From contig CAYNEM010000010.1 in assembly GCA_964396265.1 (NCBI GenBank), positions 48,161-112,160 of the forward strand: a stretch of 64,000 nucleotides of DNA, in the 5' to 3' direction. Position numbers and translations under genes: made by a program. Source of the stretch: EA-27 sp964396265. Lineage in GTDB: Archaea > Thermoplasmatota > Thermoplasmata > RBG-16-68-12 > EA-27. Shown here piece by piece: positions 58,748-64,000 of this stretch (the stretch's first letter is position 1; each line of letters starts with the position of its first letter). A model generated the notes under the pieces. The model did not search any database, was not told the DNA's origin, and saw only the letters and a program-made list of their open reading frames with translations.

Positions 58748-59926
58748 TCAGGGCCGCTCCACGATCGTGGCCATCGCGTTCCCGCCACCGAGACAGAGTG
58801 TCGCGAGACCCCTCTCTGCGTCCTGCTGTCGCATCGCGTGCAGCAGCGTCACGAGGATCCGCGCGCCGGAACATCCGATTGGATGGCCCATCGCCACCGC
58901 GCCCCCGTGGACGTTCACCTTCGCGCGGTCCATGCCGAGCTTGCGCATCACCGCTAGGGTCGCGGACGCGTACGCTTCGTTGTGCTCGATGAGGTCGAAG
59001 TCGTCGATCACGCGCCCGGTCTTCTTGAGGAGCTTCGTGACGGTCGGGATCGGCGCCTCCATGACATTCTCCGGGGCGACACCGCTCGTCGCATAATCGA
59101 CGATGCGGGCTAGAGGGCTTATCCCCCGCTCCTCGGCCACGCGCGCGGACATGACGATGAGCGCGGCGGCCCCGTCGCTGAGCTGGGAGGCGTTCCCCGC
59201 GGTCACTGTCCCGTCCGGGGTGAACACGGGTTTTAGGCGCGCGAGCTTCTCGAGGGAGGTGTCGGGACGGAGCCCTTCGTCGCGATCGAACGTCACGGTC
59301 TCCCCGTCCTGCATGAGGGGGACGGGCACGATCTCGTCGCGGAACTTGCCGCCCTCCGTTGCGATCACCGCCCTGGCCTGGGAGTCGAACGCGAACCGGT
59401 CCTGGTCCTCCCGGGTGATCCCGAAGCGCTTCGCGACCGTGTCCCCCGTGATGCCCATGTGGAATTGCCCGAACTGGTCCCACAGTCCGTCGTGGACCAT
59501 CGCATCGAGCAGGGGCTTGTGGCCCATGGTCGCGCCCCATCGCGCGTCCTTCACGAGGTAGGGCGCCTGCGACATCGACTCGTGTGCGCCCGCGACGACG
59601 ATCGACTCGTGTCCTGCCCGGATCGCATCGAACGCGATCGTCACCGCCTTCATGCCCGAGGCGCAGACCTTGTTGATCGTCACCGCGCCGACATCCTCCG
59701 GGATGCCGGAGCGGAGCTGGACCTGCCGCGCCGGAGCCTGCCCCTGACCCGCGGGGATGGCGGTGCCGAAGATGACCTCCTCGACCTCGGACGGTGCGAC
59801 GTTCGCGCGTTCCATGGCGGCGCGGACCACGATCTCCCCAAGGCGGACCGCCGGAACGTCGCGCAGCGCCTTGCCATACTTCCCGATGGCGGTGCGGACC
59901 GCGCTCGCGATCACGACGTCGGTCAT
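58748..59926 (-). CDS. Acetyl-CoA C-acetyltransferase (thiolase)
   Basis: A 392-residue thiolase that condenses or cleaves acyl-CoA units. The acylated Cys is in TINKVCASGMKA (about residue 88). Other motifs are AGHESIVVAGAHESMSQAPY, DFDLIEHNEAYASA, the His in VHGGAVAMGHPIGCSGAR and the second catalytic Cys in LATLCLGGGNAMA. Length matches the degradative/biosynthetic thiolase II group. It may act with the acyl-CoA dehydrogenase at 21687 in beta-oxidation, or in acetoacetyl-CoA synthesis for isoprenoids; no HMG-CoA synthase is adjacent. TATA-like CTTTAATCG (minus, about 59956-59948) sits 25-30 bases before ATG 59926. Confidence 0.94.
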   Translation of the reverse strand: MTDVVIASAVRTAIGKYGKALRDVPAVRLGEIVVRAAMERANVAPSEVEEVIFGTAIPAGQGQAPARQVQLRSGIPEDVGAVTINKVCASGMKAVTIAFDAIRAGHESIVVAGAHESMSQAPYLVKDARWGATMGHKPLLDAMVHDGLWDQFGQFHMGITGDTVAKRFGITREDQDRFAFDSQARAVIATEGGKFRDEIVPVPLMQDGETVTFDRDEGLRPDTSLEKLARLKPVFTPDGTVTAGNASQLSDGAAALIVMSARVAEERGISPLARIVDYATSGVAPENVMEAPIPTVTKLLKKTGRVIDDFDLIEHNEAYASATLAVMRKLGMDRAKVNVHGGAVAMGHPIGCSGARILVTLLHAMRQQDAERGLATLCLGGGNAMATIVERP

Positions 59927-59975
59927 GGTCCCCCGGCGGGAACGCGCGTCCGATTAAAGGGTTGTGCCGACCAGT

Positions 59976-61031
59976 CTACTTGCCAGCCGACGGGGAGCGC
60001 CGCTCCTTGAACGTCGAGGTCTCGTGGACCTCAAGTTCCTCCGCCTCGACCGTGTGGACGGAGCAGTACGGACCGAGGTGGACGCTGTGCCCCCGGACGA
60101 GGCCCGCGCGCGTGGCCTCGAGATAGATATCCTCCCCTTCGATGGTCTCGACAGTCAGCTCCCCGTTCCGTTCGCCGCGGCGGACTTCGATCTGCTGGCC
60201 TTTGATCGATGGGACCTTCGAGGGACCCACGAGCCGGATGTCCACGTCCTGCGCCTCGATGCCCCCGCCGATCTCGAACCTGCCGCGGCTCGTGAAGTCC
60301 TGCGCCTTCACCGGCCCGCCGACGTGAATGGAACCGGTCAGGGCGACGTCCTCCGCGTCGATGCCGCCGCCGATCGTCGTGGAACCGGAGACATTGACCT
60401 CCTCCGCACGGACGTCGCCGCCGACGTTCGCCTTTCCCGATACATGGAACTCCTGCACCTCCACGTCCTTGGCGATGTCCGCTCGGCCCGACGCGTGGAA
60501 CTCCCCTCCGACGCACCGGCCCTCGATGACACACACGCCGGAGACGTGGGCCTCGTCCGCGAGCAGATCGCCCTGGACCGTGCCGCTCCCCGCGCACTTG
60601 AATTCCTCGAAGTGCCGACCGCCGGCGATGGTCCCGGACCCTCGGATCACGCACACGCGGCCGCCCTCCTCGACCCGCGGCCCGACCTTGCTGATCGCCT
60701 CCTGCATCCGACGGTTCACCTCGTCCATGCGCCGGCGGGCCTCCTCCTTGTTCGAGAACGTGGCCTCCAGAGTGGCGGCGACCTGCTCCATCGCGGCCTC
60801 GATCGTCCGTTCGATCATCGCCCCCATGTCCCCGTTCCGGAACTCCGGGTGACCGGCGTGGCGCGCGTGGGCGGGGGGTATCGGTGGCTCGGGCGGCACC
60901 GGGGGTTCGGGCGCGGTAGGGACGTCCGGCATGGCGTCGTAACGGGCCTTGATGTCGAGGTACGTCTTCTCGCCGATCTCGCTGCGGGCGAGGCGTTCTT
61001 CGAGACGCCGCAGCAGTTCCTCCCTGTTCAT
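59976..61031 (-). CDS. Bactofilin-like polymer-forming protein with SHOCT-like N-terminus
   Basis: A 351-residue protein. The first 40 residues (LLRRLEERLARSEIGEKTYLDIKARYD) are a short helical hairpin of the SHOCT type. A Pro/His-rich linker and a coiled helix (IERTIEAAMEQVAATLEATF) lead to a right-handed beta-helix of repeating strands typical of bactofilins: GSGTIAGGRHFEEFKCAGSG, GVCVIEGRCVGGEFHASG and successive V-(S/T)-G-(S/K) turns. Bactofilins form filaments at membranes and surfaces. It lies 9 bases after a 34-codon gene, under the same promoter, and is divergent from a winged-helix regulator. The start is ATG 61031. Confidence 0.85.
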   Translation of the reverse strand: MNREELLRRLEERLARSEIGEKTYLDIKARYDAMPDVPTAPEPPVPPEPPIPPAHARHAGHPEFRNGDMGAMIERTIEAAMEQVAATLEATFSNKEEARRRMDEVNRRMQEAISKVGPRVEEGGRVCVIRGSGTIAGGRHFEEFKCAGSGTVQGDLLADEAHVSGVCVIEGRCVGGEFHASGRADIAKDVEVQEFHVSGKANVGGDVRAEEVNVSGSTTIGGGIDAEDVALTGSIHVGGPVKAQDFTSRGRFEIGGGIEAQDVDIRLVGPSKVPSIKGQQIEVRRGERNGELTVETIEGEDIYLEATRAGLVRGHSVHLGPYCSVHTVEAEELEVHETSTFKERRSPSAGK

Positions 61032-61040
61032 GGAACCACC

Positions 61041-61145
61041 TCAGTCCCGACCGTGGGGCTTCGGTCGGATGCCCGCGTCTCGCAGCAGGTCCTGCTGCAG
61101 GGTCTTCGCAATCGAGGTCGTCATTGCCATGCGCACCAGAGTCAT
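61041..61145 (-). CDS. 34-residue protein upstream of the bactofilin gene
   Basis: A short minus-strand frame from ATG 61145 to TGA 61041: MTLVRMAMTTSIAKTLQQDL, then LRDAGIRPKPHGRD. It begins about 35 bases after the TATA box and its stop is 9 bases before the bactofilin start, with GGTGG between them, so coupled translation is likely. A helical N-terminus and basic C-terminus suggest a small regulatory or membrane-associated peptide; it is too short to assign. Confidence 0.45.
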   Translation of the reverse strand: MTLVRMAMTTSIAKTLQQDLLRDAGIRPKPHGRD

Positions 61146-61167
61146 CTGAGCCACCTTGTCACCGAGT

Positions 61168-61192
61168 ATATCGTGGCCGATATTTATATAAG
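61168..61192 (-). promoter_or_regulatory. TATA box and 16-bp dyad before the bactofilin operon
   Basis: The minus-strand TATA element CTTATATAAATAT (about 61192-61180) overlaps a 16-bp dyad at 61168-61183, ATATCGTGGCCGATAT, with perfect 6-bp arms. The dyad would sit at the transcription start of the 34-codon/bactofilin unit and is a natural operator for the divergent winged-helix gene. The same AT block could serve the plus strand. Confidence 0.6.
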
Positions 61193-61297
61193 CGTCAATA
61201 TGAAATTAGAGTGTGCTCGCTCCGGATTGGATTGCGTCCACTTTCGAGTTGAAAAAGTGGGCTCGCGAAGGGAATGTCGAAATAGGAAGACCATGCT

Positions 61298-61744
61298 TTG
61301 CGCCGCGTGGACGAGGATGACCTCGATCTCCTCGAAGTCGTTGCGTCGCCGACCCGGCGACGGGTGCTCGCGCTCCTTACGAAGGGAATCGACCATCCCG
61401 AAGAACTCGCGAAGAAACTGAAGCTCCGCCGCCAAGGCATCGACAAGCAGCTCATGCAGCTGTACGAGTGGGGGTTCGTCGACCGAAGCGCAATCCTGCC
61501 CGCGGGCGGGCGGCCACGAATCGTATACCGGATCAGCGAACGGGGCCAAGATTTCCTTGCGCGGGCGGAGTCTCTCGCGCGAGAGTTCCGAGTATCGTTC
61601 CGCACCGAGTATCAGACGAGCCTCGATGTCCTCGAACGCAAGCTGGCGTCCGGCGAAATCGACGAAGGGACGTATCACACGAAACGAAAGGAGTTGGAGT
61701 CCCGGTTCGCCATTCTCGTGGAAGCGCCGCGGAGTCCACCGTGA
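61298..61744 (+). CDS. Winged-helix regulator with SHOCT-like tail
   Basis: A 148-residue DNA-binding protein. The winged helix is at the N-terminus (LEVVASPTRRRVLALLTKG, then ELAKKLKLRRQGIDKQLMQL, then WGFVDRS), followed by a wing with RPRIVYRISERGQDFL and a helical C-terminus ending LASGEIDEGTYHTKRKELES, a SHOCT-like hairpin. A related hairpin begins the bactofilin encoded on the other strand. The start is TTG 61298 or GTG 61307; a TATA-like GAAATAGGA (61279-61287) favours 61307. It likely controls the divergent operon through the dyad at 61168-61183. Confidence 0.8.
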   Translation: MRRVDEDDLDLLEVVASPTRRRVLALLTKGIDHPEELAKKLKLRRQGIDKQLMQLYEWGFVDRSAILPAGGRPRIVYRISERGQDFLARAESLAREFRVSFRTEYQTSLDVLERKLASGEIDEGTYHTKRKELESRFAILVEAPRSPP

Positions 61745-61785
61745 GGGTCTGGCGAACTTCGACGGCGCTGGCGGAACCGTAGCGT

Positions 61786-62622
61786 CTAGGCGACAACCGG
61801 GCAATTCACGTAAATGTCCGTCTCAGTCATCGTAACGTTCCCCATCGCCTGTTCCTGGAGGATGTCCCCGGCATCCCGTAGGGAGTTCGCCATGTAGCCG
61901 GGCCCCACGGCGACCATGACGACCCGCCACAGATCGCTGTATCCCACCTCACCCGGGAGGAAGTCGATCACATTCCGCTGCCCGGGAATGGGTTGGCCGG
62001 CCTGATCGAAGAACGCATAGATCGGAGCATCGTGGACGACGAAGCCGTCGCCCGGCGAATTCGCCCCATGATCGAAGTAGAATACTTCGCGGTCCCGATA
62101 CCAACCCGCGACCGGCAACGTGGAGGAGCCCTGAATCGTGGCTCCCGGGTTGACGACCGGACAATTCACGATGATGTCCGTGATCTCGATCGGGTAGCCG
62201 GACGCCACAGCGTCCTCGAACGATCGGATGAAGTTCGCCACGTAGTTGGAGGGCGCGAGCACCTTGTGCACCCGCCAGAAGTCGCTGTAGCCCGGCTGCC
62301 CGGGAATCGCGTCGATGATGTTCTTCTGTCCCGAGACTGCTGTCCCCGGGGAACCCGCCTGGAAGAAGACGAGGATCGGGATGGCGACGTTCTGCATCAC
62401 TCCGTAATCGAGGTATGCGACGTCGCTGCCATTGTACCACCCCGTCACGCGCGCTATGGTGTTGGCGCGGTCAAGCCCGGATACCGGGCCGGGGGCCTGG
62501 GGAACCGGCGTGGGGCGTGGGACGAAGTACCCAATGACGATGCCCGCGGTGAGCATCGCCACCGCGAGAATGGCGACGATCATCTTCCGCCCGGATTTGG
62601 GGGGCATCGCACTCGATTCCAT
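61786..62622 (-). CDS. Secreted or anchored protein with duplicated domain
   Basis: A 278-residue protein from ATG 62622 (alternatively 62607). A basic start precedes an N-terminal membrane helix or signal (MIVAILAVAMLTAGIVIGYF) and a Pro-rich linker. Two similar domains of about 95 residues follow: both have V-(T/A)-G-W-Y, (Y/F)-(L/F)-D-(Y/H)-G, I-(L/Y)-(V/A)-F-F, G-Q-(K/R)-N-(I/V)-I-D, G-(Y)-S-D-(F/L)-W-R-V, I-x-V-N-C-P-V-V. They resemble the DUF7482-type domain, which is of unknown function. It should be outside the membrane. The tRNA-Arg gene lies upstream on the same strand. Confidence 0.75.
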   Translation of the reverse strand: MESSAMPPKSGRKMIVAILAVAMLTAGIVIGYFVPRPTPVPQAPGPVSGLDRANTIARVTGWYNGSDVAYLDYGVMQNVAIPILVFFQAGSPGTAVSGQKNIIDAIPGQPGYSDFWRVHKVLAPSNYVANFIRSFEDAVASGYPIEITDIIVNCPVVNPGATIQGSSTLPVAGWYRDREVFYFDHGANSPGDGFVVHDAPIYAFFDQAGQPIPGQRNVIDFLPGEVGYSDLWRVVMVAVGPGYMANSLRDAGDILQEQAMGNVTMTETDIYVNCPVVA

Positions 62623-62704
62623 CACCAGACACCACCGCCGGCGGCGGGAAGGGGGTTTACCAGAATCCCGTCTGAATTCCACCCCACTCCGGCGGTGAGG
62701 AGCA

Positions 62705-62779
62705 CGGGCGCGGGGAGATTCGAACTCCCGTCAGAGGCTCCGAAGGCCCCCAGTCTGGTCCAGGCTAGCCTACGCGCCC
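62705..62779 (-). tRNA. tRNA-Arg (anticodon UCG)
   Basis: A 75-nt cloverleaf on the minus strand. The 7-bp acceptor stem (GGGCGCG/CGCGCCC) is perfect, the T arm is GGGAG-TTCGAAT-CTCCC, and the anticodon stem GGGGC/GCCTC flanks the loop CTTCGGA (U33, UCG anticodon, G37). It reads CGA codons for arginine. The D arm is odd: GGCT against GACT gives only one Watson-Crick pair and a C-A mismatch. No CCA tail is encoded. Discriminator base is G73. No intron is seen. Confidence 0.88.
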
Positions 62780-62819
62780 GCCCGAAGAAAAGGGGAGCCG
62801 GCCATTATCCTTCCGGTAT

Positions 62820-63203
62820 TCACTCGCCGATGTGCTTGCGATACGATGCGGCGTTCAAGAGGACGTCCCGCTCGTTTGGGTCCACGACCTCGAGGACGAC
62901 GATCCAACCGTCACCGTACGGTTGCTTGTTCACGAGTTCGGGGTTGTCCTCGAGCGCCTTGTTCACCTCGACGACCCGCCCACCCATCGGGGCGTAGACC
63001 TCGGAAGCCGCCTTCACGGACTCCACGACGCCGATCTCCTCGCCGCGCTTGACGACCTTACCGATGGCGGGCAGTTCGACGTAGACGACGTCGGTCAACT
63101 CGTGCTGCGCGTGGTCCGTGATCCCGACGCGGGCGTGCGTCCCCTCAAGCTTCGCCCACTCGTGGTCCTTCGTGTACATCAGGTGATCGGGGGCCTCCGA
63201 CAT
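62820..63203 (-). CDS. gcvH: Glycine cleavage system H protein
   Basis: A 127-residue lipoyl carrier of the glycine cleavage system, shuttling the aminomethyl group between P, T and L proteins. Motifs are MYTKDHEWAKLEGTHARVGI, ITDHAQHELTDVVYVELP and the lipoylation site GVVESVKAASEVYAP (Lys near residue 64). Length matches the family. The other gcv genes are not in the window. Start ATG 63203; upstream is a TATA-like CTTATCGG (minus, about 63230). Confidence 0.95.
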   Translation of the reverse strand: MSEAPDHLMYTKDHEWAKLEGTHARVGITDHAQHELTDVVYVELPAIGKVVKRGEEIGVVESVKAASEVYAPMGGRVVEVNKALEDNPELVNKQPYGDGWIVVLEVVDPNERDVLLNAASYRKHIGE

Positions 63204-63242
63204 CTTTCGTGCGATTCCGGGATTCCGATAAGAACGTATCGT

Positions 63243-63428
63243 TCAGCCGCGCCGCCGATACTTGAGATGCTTGTCGGGATTGTATGCCCAGCCCTGCTGG
63301 TCACGGATGCGCTTGATGCGGATTACAACGACGAGGATGATGAAGAACGCGACGAAGGCCAGGGCGGCGATCAGACACAGCTGGTTCGTCATGAGGAGGT
63401 TGAACAGGTCCGTGACGGCGTCCGCCAC
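63243..63428 (-). CDS. Small single-helix membrane protein
   Basis: A 61-residue protein from GTG 63428 (MADAVTDLFNLLMTN...) with one hydrophobic helix (LCLIAALAFVAFFIILVVVI) and a basic C-terminal tail (IRIKRIRDQQ...LKYRRRG). TTG 63455, preceded by AAAGG, would add nine residues and is possible. It lies 39 bases after the methyltransferase gene on the same strand, and may be transcribed with it. Unknown function; the size and topology are common for archaeal membrane accessory proteins. Confidence 0.55.
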   Translation of the reverse strand: MADAVTDLFNLLMTNQLCLIAALAFVAFFIILVVVIRIKRIRDQQGWAYNPDKHLKYRRRG

Positions 63429-63467
63429 GAACCCCGGAGCCGGCGCGCGCGGCAAGAACCTTTCGAC

Positions 63468-64000
63468 TCACCGGGACGCGAGGACCACGTGGTTGTCCCC
63501 CTCGCGCCACGCGCGATCCACCGCCAGACCGGCGGACGAGGCGAGTCGGGCGAGCTCGTCGGCGCGGAAGAGGTGATAGAACCTCGGCACGACGCGGCCG
63601 TCCTTCCGCCGCCAAGGGACGTCGACGTCCGCCTCGCGGAGACCATCGAACTTCGGCTGCTCGATTGCCCAGGCGCTTAGGAGGACCCTACCGCGAGGCC
63701 GGAGGATGCGGACGATCTCCTCAATCGTTTGGCGGCGCTCACCCTCGCTCGGCAGGTGATGAATCGCCGCGACGCAGTGGACCGCATCCACAGTCGACGG
63801 GCGAAACGGTAGGAGGACCGCGTCGCCGCGTACGAGCCTCTCCGAGTCAACTTTGGCGGCGGCTCGGAGGAGGAGTGCCTGAGAGGCGTCGAGGCCAACG
63901 ACCGTGTGACCGAAATCCCCGAAGGGCGCAAAGTTCCTCCCGTTGCCGCACCCGAGGTCCAGCACGCGCGATGCCGGCGGCAGCAAGGACGCGAAGAGCA
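63468..64000 (-). CDS. Partial class I SAM methyltransferase
   Basis: The gene runs off the right end of the window; 177 C-terminal codons are visible. SAM-binding motifs are VLDLGCGNGRNFAPF and HTVVGLDASQALLLRA, then GDAVLLPF, VHCVAAIHHLP, and LRPRGRVLLSAWA. The later FYHLFRADELARLASSAGL matches the C-terminal part of the Trm9/ALKBH8-like family of tRNA wobble-uridine methyltransferases, though small-molecule methyltransferases are also possible. The N-terminus is missing, so the start cannot be given. Confidence 0.8.
   Translation of the reverse strand, partial: LFASLLPPASRVLDLGCGNGRNFAPFGDFGHTVVGLDASQALLLRAAAKVDSERLVRGDAVLLPFRPSTVDAVHCVAAIHHLPSEGERRQTIEEIVRILRPRGRVLLSAWAIEQPKFDGLREADVDVPWRRKDGRVVPRFYHLFRADELARLASSAGLAVDRAWREGDNHVVLASR

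Noticed and set aside
1..64000. CRISPR arrays, rRNA genes or replication origins
   Set aside because: No direct-repeat/spacer pattern, no rRNA-like stretches, and no origin-type repeat cluster were seen.

Overview
The window is GC-rich DNA from an archaeon. The genes that show this are archaeal 4-phosphopantoate--beta-alanine ligase, SRP19, ribosomal protein S8e, aIF2-beta, RadA, diphthine synthase, archaeal-type AsnRS, pyruvoyl arginine decarboxylase, a DUF211 protein, archaeal methionine aminopeptidase and a presenilin-type protease. Many starts have an AT-rich TATA-like box 25-35 bases upstream and little or no leader. An aIF2-beta with a C-terminal TRAM domain, the compact housekeeping set and the many large secreted proteins fit an uncultured member of the Thermoplasmatota. 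That placement is inference; no rRNA gene is present.

Region by region: 1-7774 holds a partial TPR protein, a DUF1611 protein next to a CoA-biosynthesis ligase, a small dimeric-barrel-like gene, a transposase remnant, CTP synthase, then aIF2-beta, presenilin protease and a phosphoesterase, and S8e. 7778-15802 (mostly minus strand) holds the TldD/TldE protease pair, SRP19, DUF211, methionine aminopeptidase overlapping a Sua5-type tRNA-modification gene, a class V aminotransferase and RadA. 15894-24809 holds a secreted His-rich protein, a HAD protein, diphthine synthase, a VIT1-like transporter, a Trm5-like methyltransferase, a dUTPase-like protein, acyl-CoA dehydrogenase, and an overlapping GNAT/hemerythrin pair. 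25029-39805 has three large surface or membrane proteins (an SBBP/CARDB giant, a zinc-ribbon/TPR membrane protein, and a membrane-spanning FG-GAP protein ending in winged helices), together with an ATPase-DUF234 gene, AsnRS, arginine decarboxylase and a PrsW-like protease.

The most unusual part is 39806-55419. A very long Lhr-type helicase is followed by a 124-bp MITE-like element with inverted ends and 9-bp direct repeats. Next comes a 2783-residue secreted RHS/YD-repeat protein with a canonical RHS core and a variable 248-residue tip. Three bases after its stop is a gene placed like an immunity gene, and beyond that a start-less fragment. This looks like an archaeal polymorphic toxin-immunity locus.

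55587-64000 holds an Ig-like surface protein, two tandem paralogous membrane proteins, a thiolase, a bactofilin-like gene behind a 34-codon ORF and divergent from a winged-helix regulator over a 16-bp dyad, a duplicated-domain secreted protein, tRNA-Arg(UCG), glycine-cleavage H protein, a tiny membrane protein and a partial methyltransferase.

Metabolically, acyl-CoA dehydrogenase, thiolase and GcvH suggest fatty- and amino-acid catabolism. All functional calls come from reading motifs; no database search was run.
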